DNA of 64,000 nt from Streptosporangiaceae bacterium NEAU-GS5 (GCA_017592665.1 JAGFNW010000004.1:1-64000), one strand, 5' to 3'. Shown: positions 51,662-61,135, counted from the first letter of the stretch. A program made the numbers and translations. Notes: a model not told the origin generated them from the letters alone.

Positions 51662-52635
51662 CCTGACCCGTCGAGCAGGCTCCCGACCTGGGCGACCTGG
51701 TCGGGAGACAGCGGGCCGTACGCCAGGGCTCCCGCGTTCTCTTCGGCCTGCCGCATCCCCTTGAACCCTGGAATCGGCACGGTGTTCTCCCCCACCGCCC
51801 ACAGCCAGCCGAGCGCGCCCTGGGCCAAGGTGCGCCCGTCGCTGGTCAGCACGTCACGAATGGCCGCGAGCCGGCGCAGCCCATCAGCGGTCGGCCGCCC
51901 GTCCCGGAACATCGCGACCCAGCCCTGACCCGAGCCGCGCACGTCGTCGGCCGATATCGCCGACCCCTCGCCGTACTTGCCGCCGAGCAGCCCCATCGCC
52001 AGCGGCCCGCGAACGACGCAGGCGAGGCCCATACGGGCGCACGCGGCCACCAGGTCGCGGTCGCCTTCCAACACGTTGAGGTGGATCTGGGCGGTCGCGC
52101 AGTGCGGGCCCGCCGCGAACAACTCGATGTTGGACAGCCGGTCGGTGCTCCAGCCGTACGCGCGAATCTTGCCCTGGTCGACCAGCGCCTCCAACTCCTC
52201 GCGCACGACCTCCGCCTCCAGCTCTGGGCAGTCCCACAGATGGAACTGGTAGAGGTCGATCACGTCGGTGCCGAGCCGCCGGAGGCTGCCCTCCACGGCC
52301 CGGCGGAGGTGGGCCGGGCTCGGGTCGTCGCCCGTGATCGTATGGCTGGCCCGGTCATACGTGCGGCCGAACTTGCTCGCGATCACGACGCGATCCCAGC
52401 GGCCGGCCAGCGCCCGGCTCAGCACATCCTCGGACCGGCCGTACACATCCGCCGTGTCGAAGAACGTGACCCCGAGATCCATGGCCCGGTGGATCGCGCG
52501 TACCGACTCCGCGTCGTCGACCGCGCCCCAGCCGACCGAGCGGCCGTCCTCGATGATCTCGCCGCCGATCGGCCAGCAGCCGAAGCCGAGCGCGCTGACG
52601 ACGATCCCGCTGCGGCCGAGCGTGCGTGTGAACAT
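51640..52635 (-). CDS. Aldo/keto reductase
   Basis: 331 aa from the ATG at 52635 (gggggc upstream); a longer GTG frame is rejected because the family begins MFTRTLGRSG. It is a TIM-barrel NADPH oxidoreductase: VTFFDTADVYGRSEDVLSRA (Asp and Tyr of the tetrad), VVIASKFGR (Lys), YQFHLWDCPE (His) and the C-terminal IPGFKGMRQAEENAGAL coenzyme site. It reduces an unknown carbonyl compound. Single gene. Confidence 0.93.
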   Translation of the reverse strand: MFTRTLGRSGIVVSALGFGCWPIGGEIIEDGRSVGWGAVDDAESVRAIHRAMDLGVTFFDTADVYGRSEDVLSRALAGRWDRVVIASKFGRTYDRASHTITGDDPSPAHLRRAVEGSLRRLGTDVIDLYQFHLWDCPELEAEVVREELEALVDQGKIRAYGWSTDRLSNIELFAAGPHCATAQIHLNVLEGDRDLVAACARMGLACVVRGPLAMGLLGGKYGEGSAISADDVRGSGQGWVAMFRDGRPTADGLRRLAAIRDVLTSDGRTLAQGALGWLWAVGENTVPIPGFKGMRQAEENAGALAYGPLSPDQVAQVGSLLDGSGQGVAQV

Positions 52636-52787
52636 GATCTGCCCCCGTCCTGTCGCATCCGTTCCGCACGCTAGAGCCCGGAGCGCGCTCCAGAGCAAGA
52701 CCCCCCGTCAAGATCGGAAAGGACTAACCGCGGCAATCCTGGGCACTTCGAAGGTTTTTGGCGAGATTTCGAAGAAGAGAGGGCCCC

Positions 52788-53579
52788 GTGGGCAAGACCG
52801 AAACCGTGGCGCGCCAGGCGGCGAACAGCACGACCATGGACAGATTCGCGCGGGTCGGGCTGGTGTGCCGGGCCCTGTTGTACGGGCTGATCGGAGTTCT
52901 GGCCGTCCAGGTCGCCTTCGGCGGCGGCGGGCACGAGGCCGACAAGAGCGGAGCCATCAGCACGGTCGCCGGACTGCCGTTCGGCGCCGTGATCCTATGG
53001 ATCATGACGGTGGGATTCGCGGCGCTGGCCGTGTGGCAGGCGTCCGAAGCCGTCTTCGGCGCTCGTGAGGCCAAGCGCCGGGTCGAGTCGGCCAGCCGCG
53101 TCGTGGTCTACGCGGTCGTCGTGTACTCCCTGCTGAGAGTGCTCCTGTCCGGCCACGGGAAGTCGGACGACCAGCAGTCGCGCGACGTCACCGGCATGCT
53201 GCTCGGGCTTCCCGCGGGCCGCTTCATCGTGGGCATCATCGGCCTCGGCCTCGTCGCGCTCGGCGTCTACTGGGTGTGGTACGGATACAAGAAGAAGTTC
53301 CGCCGCGAGCTCGGGCCTATGTCGCCACGTGCGTCAAAGGTCATGAACCGGCTCGGGATGATCGGATACGCGGCGCGCGGGCTCATCGCCGCGCTGGCGG
53401 GCGTGTTCGTGGTCGAGGCGGCCATCACCTACGACCCGGACAAGGCGGGCGGCATCGACGCGACGCTGCGCGCGTTCGCCGAAACCCCTGTCGGTCCGTG
53501 GCTGCTGCTGGTGGTGGCACTCGGGGTGCTGCTGTTCGCGGCGTACTGCCTCGGAGAGGCCCGCTGGCGGCGTACGTGA
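52788..53579 (+). CDS. DUF1206-family membrane protein
   Basis: 263 aa from the GTG at 52788 (agaagagaggg upstream). Three DUF1206 repeats, each with a pair of transmembrane helices and an opening such as MDRFARVGLVCRALLYGLIG, ASRVVVYAVVVYSLLRVLLS or MNRLGMIGYAARGLIAALAG. Function unknown. The stop overlaps the start of the phospholipase D-like gene (GTGA), so the two are coupled, which ties it to membrane lipid work. Confidence 0.9.
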   Translation: MGKTETVARQAANSTTMDRFARVGLVCRALLYGLIGVLAVQVAFGGGGHEADKSGAISTVAGLPFGAVILWIMTVGFAALAVWQASEAVFGAREAKRRVESASRVVVYAVVVYSLLRVLLSGHGKSDDQQSRDVTGMLLGLPAGRFIVGIIGLGLVALGVYWVWYGYKKKFRRELGPMSPRASKVMNRLGMIGYAARGLIAALAGVFVVEAAITYDPDKAGGIDATLRAFAETPVGPWLLLVVALGVLLFAAYCLGEARWRRT

Positions 53580-55129
53580 GACTCGACGACTGGTTCCTCA
53601 CCGACGAGGAACGCGGAAATGACGCCACGCGCCTGGCGGCGTGGTCGGAGCACAACCTGGTGCGCCCGCTGATCCACGGCGCGACCTATTTCGCCGACCT
53701 CGCCGCGCGGGTGGCCGATCTCGGCCACGACGACCTGCTTCTGTTCACCGACTGGCGCGGCGACCCCGACGAGCGGCTGATGCCGGACGGTCCGGAGGTG
53801 GCGGCCGCGCTGGCCCGGGCCGCCCACCAGGGCGCCCTGGTCAGAGGGCTGATCTGGCACTCGCATCTGGACGCGCTCCGTTTCAGCTCGGCCGAGAACC
53901 GGCATCTGGGCGAGTGCATCGAGGAGGCCGGCGGTCAGGCCGTGCTCGACACGCGTGTGCGGGTCGGCGGTTCCCACCACCAGAAGTTCGTCGTCCTGCG
54001 CCACAGCGACGACAGCAGCCGGGACGTCGCGTACGTCGGCGGCATCGACCTGTGCCACAGCCGCCGCGACGACGCACGCCACCTTGGCGACCCGCAGGTC
54101 GCTCCCCTTCCCGGGGTGTACGGCGAGCGGCCGGCCTGGCACGACGTCCAGGTGGCGATCAGCGGCCCGGCCGTGGCCGAGGTGGAGAAGGTGTTCCGCG
54201 AGCGCTGGGAGGATCCGGCGCCGGAGACCCGGCAGCCGTTCCGGCGGCTGCGGGACCGCATGCAGGGAATGGCCGACGTGCCTCCGCTGCCTGCCCCGGC
54301 CCCGCCGCCCCCACCGGCGGGCACGCATGCCGTACAGCTGCTGCGGACATATCCGCATCTGCCGCGCCGCGGCTATCCGTTCGCGCCGCAGGGCGAGCGG
54401 AGCGTCGCCCGGGCCTACCGCAAGGTGCTGGCCCAGGCGAGTTCACTGATCTATCTGGAGGACCAGTACCTCTGGTCGGCCGAGGTGATCGAGTCGTTCG
54501 CGACGGCGCTGGAGCGCGAGCCGGAGCTGCGGATGATCGTGGTGGTGCCGCGCTACCCCGACGAGGACGGCCGGCTGACCTCCGCCGCCTGCGCCATCGG
54601 CAGGATGGCGGCGCTGGCGCGGCTGAGGAGCGCCGGTGGTTCCCGGCTCGCGATCTACGACCTGGAGAACCACGCGGGCACGCCCGTGTACGTCCACGCC
54701 AAGGTCTGCGTGGTCGACGACATCTGGGCCAACGTCGGGTCCGACAACGTCAACCTGCGCTCGTGGACGTACGACTCGGAGCTGAGCTGCGCGGTGATCG
54801 ACGCCGAGCCCGATCCGCGGTCGCCGTCGGGCGCCCGCAAGTATGCCCGTGACCTGCGGCTCACGCTGGCCGCCGAACATCTGGACCGCGAGTACGTGGA
54901 CGACCTGTGCGAACCCAAGGCCGTGTTCGAGGCGTTCGCCGAATCGGCGGCCCGGCTCGAGGCGTGGCATCAGCGTGGCCGCACCGGCGATCGGCCGCCC
55001 GGCCGACTCCGGCCGCATCCGGAGCCCAAAGTCGGCCGGCTGAGCAAGGTCATGGCCGGGCCGCTGTATCACGCCGTCGTGGATCCCGATGGCCGTCCGC
55101 GTCACCTTCGCCGGGCGAAGGATTTCTGA
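53576..55129 (+). CDS. Phospholipase D-like protein
   Basis: 517 aa, GTG start coupled to DUF1206; the longer upstream frame is a shadow. Two HKD-type motifs: GGSHHQKFVVL (about 135; the Asp of HxKx4D is absent, as I recall for this actinobacterial group) and YVHAKVCVVDD (about 375, complete). The GGIDLCHSRRDD and NVGSDNVNLRS stretches follow the respective motifs. It should hydrolyse or transfer phosphodiesters in phospholipid head groups. There is no signal peptide. The tail overlaps the convergent PAP2 gene by 80 bases. Confidence 0.9.
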   Translation: MRLDDWFLTDEERGNDATRLAAWSEHNLVRPLIHGATYFADLAARVADLGHDDLLLFTDWRGDPDERLMPDGPEVAAALARAAHQGALVRGLIWHSHLDALRFSSAENRHLGECIEEAGGQAVLDTRVRVGGSHHQKFVVLRHSDDSSRDVAYVGGIDLCHSRRDDARHLGDPQVAPLPGVYGERPAWHDVQVAISGPAVAEVEKVFRERWEDPAPETRQPFRRLRDRMQGMADVPPLPAPAPPPPPAGTHAVQLLRTYPHLPRRGYPFAPQGERSVARAYRKVLAQASSLIYLEDQYLWSAEVIESFATALEREPELRMIVVVPRYPDEDGRLTSAACAIGRMAALARLRSAGGSRLAIYDLENHAGTPVYVHAKVCVVDDIWANVGSDNVNLRSWTYDSELSCAVIDAEPDPRSPSGARKYARDLRLTLAAEHLDREYVDDLCEPKAVFEAFAESAARLEAWHQRGRTGDRPPGRLRPHPEPKVGRLSKVMAGPLYHAVVDPDGRPRHLRRAKDF

Positions 55130-55760
55130 CCTCGTAGAGGATCGCGCGCGCCGCGATCACGACGCAGCAGATGCCGAGCACGGCGCCCCAGGTGACGTCG
55201 GTCATGAAGTGCATGCCCCGGTAGAGGCGGGAGAAGCCGACGATGAGCGGCACGGCGATGCCGATGGCCCAGATGACCACTTGCAGCGCCCGGTTGCGCA
55301 CGTGCGAGGAAAGCACGAGCGCGACCGCGCAGTAGAACCCGATGGCGGCGCTGACGTGCCCGGACGGGAAGCTGGACGTGGGCGGCGCCGGGTCGATGTG
55401 CGACACGGGCGGCCGATGCCGGCCGACCACCTCGGTGGTCGCGAGGAAGACCAGCGACTGGCCGAAGACGGCCGCGATCAGGAACAGCGACTCGCGCCAG
55501 CGCTTGTACGCGAGCCGGAAGATGATCACGGTCACCGCCGTCAGCGCGATGACGTACGGCATGTCCGACAGGCTGGTGCCGTAGTCGGTGAGCTTGTTCA
55601 ACAGCGGCGTCCGGCCGGCCGCGAGGGCTCGGCTGATGGACGCCTCTCCCGTGTGCCAGGCGAGGATCAGCTCGCCCACGCCGTACGTCACCAAGGCGAG
55701 GACGACCAACGGCACGACGATCGTCAGCGCGTAATGCTTGGCCTGCTCAAATCTGGTCAT
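55050..55760 (-). CDS. PAP2-family lipid phosphatase
   Basis: 236 aa with about six transmembrane helices. The acid phosphatase signature is complete: C1 VVGRHRPPVSHID, C2 SSFPSGHVSA (catalytic His) and C3 SRLYRGMHFMTDV (His nucleophile). It would dephosphorylate phosphatidic acid, PGP or undecaprenyl pyrophosphate. It starts inside the 3' end of another PAP2 gene (14-base overlap), forming a pair, and lies beside phospholipase D-like and diacylglycerol-kinase-like genes. Confidence 0.93.
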   Translation of the reverse strand: MTRFEQAKHYALTIVVPLVVLALVTYGVGELILAWHTGEASISRALAAGRTPLLNKLTDYGTSLSDMPYVIALTAVTVIIFRLAYKRWRESLFLIAAVFGQSLVFLATTEVVGRHRPPVSHIDPAPPTSSFPSGHVSAAIGFYCAVALVLSSHVRNRALQVVIWAIGIAVPLIVGFSRLYRGMHFMTDVTWGAVLGICCVVIAARAILYEVRNPSPGEGDADGHRDPRRRDTAARP

Positions 55761-56487
55761 TGGTCACCTGTACCGATTCGGGTTCGACTCCTTCGGAATG
55801 CGGCTGCACGGGTGTGCGGCCCACGTCGCGGCGCCACGTCTCGAAGGCGGCGGCGGTCGCGACGATGACGGCCACGCCCAGCACTATCCCGGCCACCACG
55901 TCGCTCACCCAGTGCACGCCGAGCGCGATCCGCGTGAAGCCCACCGACAGCGCCATGAACCAGGCGACGGCCCAGGCCACGCGCCTGCCCCAGCGAGGCA
56001 GCCGGGGCAACACCAGCAGGACGAGCACGCCGGCGCCGAGCGTCGCGTTCACCGCGTGCCCGGACGGGAACGAGTCACCGGGTGCGAGCGCGACCGGGTC
56101 CGGCAGAACGGGCCTGGCCCGGGCGACGAGGATCTTGAGCACCAGGCCCAGCACCCCGCCCACCGTGATCGTGGTGACGGCCCAGGCGGCCAGCCGCGGC
56201 GCGCCTTTGTACAACAGCCATGCGGCGTACGCGATGACGGCCACGCGCCACGGCCATGGGCCGAAGACGTCGCTCCACAAGCGCGCGAACGAGGTCATCG
56301 CCGGATGGGCGAGCGCGAACTCGTGCAACTCCTGGGCGACCCCCTTGTCCAGCCCGTTGACGGGCCTCTTGGCCACGATCAGAAGCAGGGTGAACGGGAT
56401 CATGATCAGCGCCGCGGCCAAGCCGGCCACTGCCAGACGCAGCGCCAGATTCCGATCCTGACCGTCACGCGAGTCGAGCCATCGCAT
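55747..56487 (-). CDS. PAP2-family lipid phosphatase
   Basis: 246 aa, about six transmembrane helices. C1 LVARARPVLPDP, C2 DSFPSGHAVNATLG and C3 TRIALGVHWVSDVVAG are present. It is the upstream partner of the overlapping PAP2 gene, with low identity to it, so the pair is not a recent duplication. Divergent from the diacylglycerol-kinase-like gene across 42 bases, it makes a compact phosphatidic acid/diacylglycerol interconversion locus (inference). Confidence 0.93.
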   Translation of the reverse strand: MRWLDSRDGQDRNLALRLAVAGLAAALIMIPFTLLLIVAKRPVNGLDKGVAQELHEFALAHPAMTSFARLWSDVFGPWPWRVAVIAYAAWLLYKGAPRLAAWAVTTITVGGVLGLVLKILVARARPVLPDPVALAPGDSFPSGHAVNATLGAGVLVLLVLPRLPRWGRRVAWAVAWFMALSVGFTRIALGVHWVSDVVAGIVLGVAVIVATAAAFETWRRDVGRTPVQPHSEGVEPESVQVTNDQI

Positions 56488-56529
56488 CCGGGACTGCTAC
56501 CCCGTCACGAAACGGGTAGTCGGCACATC

Positions 56530-57417
56530 ATGTCCCTCACAGTCGCGGTTGTGGCACACCAACGGAAAACGCTCGGCGCGGGCCTCGACAGGCTGCGCGT
56601 GCTGATCGCCGACGAAGGCGTCGGTGATCTGCTCTGGCATGAGGTGCCCAAGAGCAAGAAGGCGCCGAAGCAGGTCCGCCAAGCCCTCGAGGAAGGCGCC
56701 GACCTGGTATTCGTCTGGGGCGGCGACGGCATGGTGCAGCGCTGCGCCGACGCCATGGCCGGCTCGGGCGTGCCGATGGCCATCCTCCCCGCCGGCACCG
56801 CGAACCTGTTCGCCACCAACCTCGGCATCCCCACCGATCTCGACGAGGCGGTACGCATCGGCTTCCACGGCCGCCGGGAGAAGCTGGACCTCGGGCTGCT
56901 GAACGGGGAGCACTTCGCCGTGATGGCCGGAGCCGGATTCGAGGCCGAGATGATCGCCGACGTCGACGGCGCGGCCAAACAGCGGCTCGGCAGGCTCAGC
57001 TATGTCAAAGCCGCGATCCGGCACGTCGGCGGCCCGCTCGTGCCCATGAAGATCAAGGTCGACGGCACGACCTGGTTCGACGGCCAGGCATCCTGCCTGC
57101 TGCTCGGCAACGTGGGCACGATCGCCGGCGGGCTCGAGGTCTTCGACGACGCCCGGCCCGACGACGGCTGGCTGGACGTGGGCGTCGCCACCGCCAAGGG
57201 CCCGATCCAGTGGGCCCGCGTGCTCGGCGCCATGGCGGCCAAGCGCTCCGAAGAGTCGTCGTTCGTACGGATCACCCGCGCCAGAAAAGTGTCCGCGCGA
57301 TTCGGCTCCCCGCTGACCTACGAACTCGACGGCGGCGACCGCTCCCCCACCAAACGCCTCAAAGCCCAATCAGTCCCCGCCGCCCTCACCGTGTGCCTTC
57401 CGGCGACCCCTGAGTGA
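56530..57417 (+). CDS. Diacylglycerol-kinase-catalytic-domain lipid kinase
   Basis: 295 aa from the ATG at 56530. The nucleotide site is FVWGGDGMVQRCADAM followed by LPAGTANLFATNLGIP, the DAGK_cat signature. GAGFEAEMIADVD and the C-terminal beta domain (ARPDDGWLDVGVA, YELDGGD) complete a YegS/LpxK-like lipid kinase. It phosphorylates diacylglycerol or a related lipid with ATP. Its 3' end overlaps the convergent GNAT gene by 32 bases. Confidence 0.92.
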   Translation: MSLTVAVVAHQRKTLGAGLDRLRVLIADEGVGDLLWHEVPKSKKAPKQVRQALEEGADLVFVWGGDGMVQRCADAMAGSGVPMAILPAGTANLFATNLGIPTDLDEAVRIGFHGRREKLDLGLLNGEHFAVMAGAGFEAEMIADVDGAAKQRLGRLSYVKAAIRHVGGPLVPMKIKVDGTTWFDGQASCLLLGNVGTIAGGLEVFDDARPDDGWLDVGVATAKGPIQWARVLGAMAAKRSEESSFVRITRARKVSARFGSPLTYELDGGDRSPTKRLKAQSVPAALTVCLPATPE

Positions 57418-57913
57418 GCTCGTATTCGACCTGGTGGAGGGGGTGGCCGTCGCCGTAGTCGTGGGTGCGGGTGACGCCTGACTCGGTGAAGCCGGCCTTG
57501 GCGTAGAAACGGCGTGACTGGAGCGTGTCGCGAAGCGTCCAGAGATGGATGTGCGGGTAGTCGTCAGCGCTGATGCGTTCGAGGGAAGCGGTCATCAGCA
57601 CGGCCGCGAGGCCGCTTCCCCAGCCGTCAGGGTGGCCGTAGAAGCCGAAGATCTCCGCCGATCCGGGGCGGGTGTGCGAGGGGCCGAAGTAGGAGAAGGC
57701 GAGCGGCCGGCCGTCCAGAGCGGCCAGCAGGATCGTGTCGCGCGTCTCCGCGAGGACGTCGTGCCATCGGGTGCGCCGGACGCGCACGGCGTCGGCGAAG
57801 AACTCGGGTGCGAAGAAGGGAGCGTAGGCGGTCTGCCATGACTCGGCGTGGATCTCGCCTACCGCTGCTCCGTCGCCGGGGGTGGCCGTGAACACGGCGA
57901 ACTCTCCTGCCAC
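57386..57913 (-). CDS. GNAT-family N-acetyltransferase
   Basis: 175 aa. The acetyl-CoA site reads YGHPDGWGSGLAAVLMTASL (motif A, GxGxA) followed by HLWTLRDTLQSRRFYAKAGF (motif B, AxxFYxxxGF). It is a compact single-domain acetyltransferase of the type that modifies small amines, antibiotics or proteins; the substrate is unknown. The GTG start region lacks a strong ribosome binding site. Confidence 0.9.
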   Translation of the reverse strand: MAGEFAVFTATPGDGAAVGEIHAESWQTAYAPFFAPEFFADAVRVRRTRWHDVLAETRDTILLAALDGRPLAFSYFGPSHTRPGSAEIFGFYGHPDGWGSGLAAVLMTASLERISADDYPHIHLWTLRDTLQSRRFYAKAGFTESGVTRTHDYGDGHPLHQVEYELTQGSPEGTR

Positions 57914-57970
57914 CTGGCCAACGTAGCACTATCTGCCAATAACCTGCAGATGCAATATTGTCGCAATAAG

Positions 57971-58711
57971 TCAGCGGGCGGTCGGATCGACGCCGCGAAG
58001 CATCATGCCTTGGCCGCGGGAGCGGTGGATGTCGTCGGCGGGCGAGTCTTCGGGGTCGCGGTATTGCACGAGGAAGGTCGTGCGCGCCTCGGCGGAGGTG
58101 TTGATGCCGGACCCGTGCACGGTCAGGTAAGACAGGAACAGCACGTCGCCCGCCTCGGCCTCGACCGGTATGGCGGCCGACAGCGGCCACTCCGACAGCG
58201 GCAGATGCCAGCCGCCTTCCTCGATGTGCGGGAGCGGGCCGCTCGTGTGGCTGCCCGGCACCACGCGGACGCAGCCCTTCTCATCGGGCGCGTCGTCGAA
58301 GTGGAAGATGGCGGCGCCGACCGCGTGCCGCGTGTGCGGGAAGTGGGCGGCATCCTGATGCATGGGGAAGGGCGAGCCGCGCTCGGCCGGCTTCACGAAG
58401 ATCTTGGTGTGGTGCAGCTGCACGTTGGGCGTGCCCAGCAGCGCCGACGCCGTGTCGGTGAAGCGCGGGTCGACGAGCAGCCGGGAGAAGGCCGCCGAGT
58501 AGAACTGCGCGTCGTGGCAGTGCCGCAGCTCGGTGGCCGCGGCCCCTTCCAATTGACGCGCCACGCCCCAGGTCGGGTCGTACTGCCGCAGGCGGGCCAG
58601 CAACGCGTGGCATTCATCCCGATATGCCGCGGCTTCCTCCTTGCCGAGCAGGCCCTTGGCGAGGAGATAGCCGTTGTCCCGATAGAACTCGACCTGTGGT
58701 GAATCGACCAC
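57971..58711 (-). CDS. Phytanoyl-CoA dioxygenase (PhyH) family protein
   Basis: About 246 aa from the GTG at 58711, chosen because GGAG lies 6 bases before it; a TTG four codons earlier also fits. Fe(II)/2-oxoglutarate dioxygenase core: MHQDAAHFPH (His-x-Asp), the LTVHGSG distal His and ARTTFLVQYRD (Arg for 2-oxoglutarate). The HTKIFVKP strand precedes. The substrate is unknown; relatives hydroxylate lipids or natural products. It is directly downstream of the membrane spermidine-synthase-like gene (stop adjacent), so both share an operon. Confidence 0.88.
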   Translation of the reverse strand: MVDSPQVEFYRDNGYLLAKGLLGKEEAAAYRDECHALLARLRQYDPTWGVARQLEGAAATELRHCHDAQFYSAAFSRLLVDPRFTDTASALLGTPNVQLHHTKIFVKPAERGSPFPMHQDAAHFPHTRHAVGAAIFHFDDAPDEKGCVRVVPGSHTSGPLPHIEEGGWHLPLSEWPLSAAIPVEAEAGDVLFLSYLTVHGSGINTSAEARTTFLVQYRDPEDSPADDIHRSRGQGMMLRGVDPTAR

Positions 58712-58723
58712 GACGTGCTCCAA

Positions 58724-60781
58724 TCAAACCCGGGCCGTACGGGGAAGCAGGAAGAACGCGCCCAAATAGAGCAGGCCGGCCAGGACGAGCAGCGTGTTGT
58801 ATCCGACCACGAGAGCCGTGTATTCGAGGCAGCCGCCGACCATCGCGCCGAGCAGGTTGGCGCCGAACGCGAGCGTCCCGTTGTCGGTGTCGGCGAACCG
58901 TTTGGCGAAGACCACATTGGCCGCGAAAATCGGCAGGAAGGCGATCACGACGGCCACCAGGGCGCGCAGTGGCGTCGGCAGGGTCAGCAGCCACGAGTTG
59001 GGCACCAGCCAACCGATGACCAACCCCGCGATGATGATCCCGTACATGACCTGCAGGGATGGAGTGCGGAACCGGCGGGTCACCTCGACGGCGGCCAGGA
59101 CCGCCACCAGCACGCCGGCGAAGACGATCGCGTTGACCACCCAGGTGGTGCCGAACAGCAGCGCGAAGCCCGTGACGTTCTTGGTCTCCAGCAGCAGGAA
59201 GGCCACGCCGAGCAGGAACAGGTCGGCGTAGGGGCGCATCTGCCGGTAGGGCCCGGCGACCAGGCGGACGGCGATCAGGCTGGCGAGCAGGATCAGGCCG
59301 AGGGCGATCAGATAGAGGGCCGGGATCGAGGTGTCGTGCAGGTAGAGGAACGGGCGGTCGTCGGTCGTCGGCGGCGGGGTGTCGGCGAAGGTGGGCGCCC
59401 ACTCCGGGCCGCAGAGCTGGTCGGCCGGGGTGAGCCCGGCGGTGATGACGGCCTGCTGGCCCCAGCCCGTGACGTCGACGCACGGCTTGTGCCCGAACGC
59501 GGCCTGCGCGGTGGCGGCGAGCCGGTCCATCAGCCAGATCTCGCGGTAGTAGTTGTACATCGAGAACGCGCCGCCGGGCTTGAGGTGCGCGCGGGCCGAG
59601 CGCAGGGCCTGCTCGGTGAAAAGGTAGCTCTCCAGGCGCAGCGAGCTCGCCCCCGAGACCAGCGTGAGCGAGTCGGGCAGCGCGAACAGGATCAGGTCGT
59701 ACTTCTTGCCGGTCTGCTCCAGGAAGGCGCGCCCGTCGTTGATGTGCGTGGTGACGCGCGGATCGTCATACGGCTTGTCGGGGTGATAGAGGCCGCCGAG
59801 CTCGCGCAGCTTCGGGTCGATCTCGACCGCGTCGATGTGCTTGGCGCCCTTGGACAGGGCGATCGCCACGTCGGTGCCGCTGCCCGCGCCGACGATGAGC
59901 ACGTCGTCGAGGGTCTTCGTCACGGCACGCTCATACGCCTTGCCGTACTGCGGCTCCCATGCCAGGCGGGTGGCGGCGGGGATGGCCTGCTGGTGCGGAA
60001 TGCCGTTGACCTGAATGTCCATAATCGGCACGCCGTCGCGCTCAAAAGTCTTGTGGGTCACCTTGTAGTACGGCGACCAGATCGCCCCTGAGGTGAAAGT
60101 TTCAATCCCGAGCGCGCCCACGACCAGCAGCGCGGGGACCACGACGAACGCCAGGTGGCGGATCAGGGACGTGGGCCGCAACAGCACGCCGTAGGCCGCG
60201 GCGGCCACGAGCCCCCACACCAGCGGAGGCGCGCTGAGGAAGGACAGCGACGTGAACAGGCCGATGCCGCACAGGCTGCCGACGAGGTCGTAGCGGTAGG
60301 CCTCCAGGCGCTCCAGCTCGGGGAAGCAGCGCCCGACCAGCTCAGCCGGGCCCATCATCACCAGCGCCACGGCCACGAAGATGACCGGCAGGATGGCCCA
60401 GGCGGGCGGCCCGCTCGTGGTCAGGCTGGTGAAGTAGAGGATGCCCGAGGCTTCACGATTCACCTGCACCGGGAAGAAGCTGACGATCAGCACGAGCGCG
60501 GCCAGCATCACCGGCGAGTAATACGGCTGCCGCCGCGACCGGCCCACGCGCAGGAAGCCGAGCCCGATGCCGAGGAACGACCCGAGCAGGACAAAGTTCG
60601 TGAAATAGCTCAAATGGACGATGTTGGATCCGGTCCACCGGATCAGCGCCAGCTCGAGGAAGAGCATGAACGCACTGGCGATGATCAGCCGCGGCCGCAC
60701 CGGAATCCAGTGCGGAGACGTGCCGTCGTCGTGAAGAGCAGGGGCGTGCTCTCGAACTGTCACGCGGCGAACGCTAGCCAA
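58724..60781 (-). CDS. Membrane-embedded spermidine-synthase-like methyltransferase-fold protein
   Basis: 685 aa. Around a soluble central domain (about 240-480) with the Rossmann motif DDVLIVGAGSGTDVAIALSK, then AVEIDPKLRELGGLYHP and YDLILFALPD, are two membrane parts: about six helices in 30-230 and about seven in 490-685. This is the fused spermidine-synthase/transporter-like architecture. The central domain binds decarboxylated SAM or SAM, but the polyamine catalytic Asp set cannot be confirmed by eye. It is followed immediately by PhyH; the pair may modify a membrane metabolite. Confidence 0.82.
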   Translation of the reverse strand: MASVRRVTVREHAPALHDDGTSPHWIPVRPRLIIASAFMLFLELALIRWTGSNIVHLSYFTNFVLLGSFLGIGLGFLRVGRSRRQPYYSPVMLAALVLIVSFFPVQVNREASGILYFTSLTTSGPPAWAILPVIFVAVALVMMGPAELVGRCFPELERLEAYRYDLVGSLCGIGLFTSLSFLSAPPLVWGLVAAAAYGVLLRPTSLIRHLAFVVVPALLVVGALGIETFTSGAIWSPYYKVTHKTFERDGVPIMDIQVNGIPHQQAIPAATRLAWEPQYGKAYERAVTKTLDDVLIVGAGSGTDVAIALSKGAKHIDAVEIDPKLRELGGLYHPDKPYDDPRVTTHINDGRAFLEQTGKKYDLILFALPDSLTLVSGASSLRLESYLFTEQALRSARAHLKPGGAFSMYNYYREIWLMDRLAATAQAAFGHKPCVDVTGWGQQAVITAGLTPADQLCGPEWAPTFADTPPPTTDDRPFLYLHDTSIPALYLIALGLILLASLIAVRLVAGPYRQMRPYADLFLLGVAFLLLETKNVTGFALLFGTTWVVNAIVFAGVLVAVLAAVEVTRRFRTPSLQVMYGIIIAGLVIGWLVPNSWLLTLPTPLRALVAVVIAFLPIFAANVVFAKRFADTDNGTLAFGANLLGAMVGGCLEYTALVVGYNTLLVLAGLLYLGAFFLLPRTARV

Positions 60782-60925
60782 TGCGACTGACAGTTACCAG
60801 TCACGCCCGGCCTTTGAGCTCGATGCGGTGGAGGCCGCATTCCGACGTCGCCCCCATGGTCGTACACCGGGAAAACGGGAAGGGGGTTCGCGCAAGCACG
60901 GAACCGACCATGAGAAGAGCCCGAA

Positions 60926-61135
60926 ATGCGGCTGAGCGCACGAAACAAGATCCCGGCCCGGGTCACCAGCATCACCGAGGGCGAAGCCACGGCCAACGTC
61001 ACGCTGGACGCCGGCGGCACCCGGCTGGTGGCGTCGATCACGATCGAGGCCGCCCGCGAACTCGGCCTGACCGAGAGCGGCGAAGTGGTGGCGGTGATCA
61101 AGGCGTCGGACGTGATCCTCGGCGTGGCCGACTGA
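60926..61135 (+). CDS. Molbindin (single Mop/TOBE domain)
   Basis: 69 aa, one complete Mop domain: MRLSARNKIPARVTSITEGE, ANVTLDAGGTRLVASITIEA, VVAVIKASDVILGV. Molbindins bind molybdate as oligomers and store or buffer it. It precedes an HTH-Mop regulator and lies near modB and modC. Confidence 0.93.
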   Translation: MRLSARNKIPARVTSITEGEATANVTLDAGGTRLVASITIEAARELGLTESGEVVAVIKASDVILGVAD

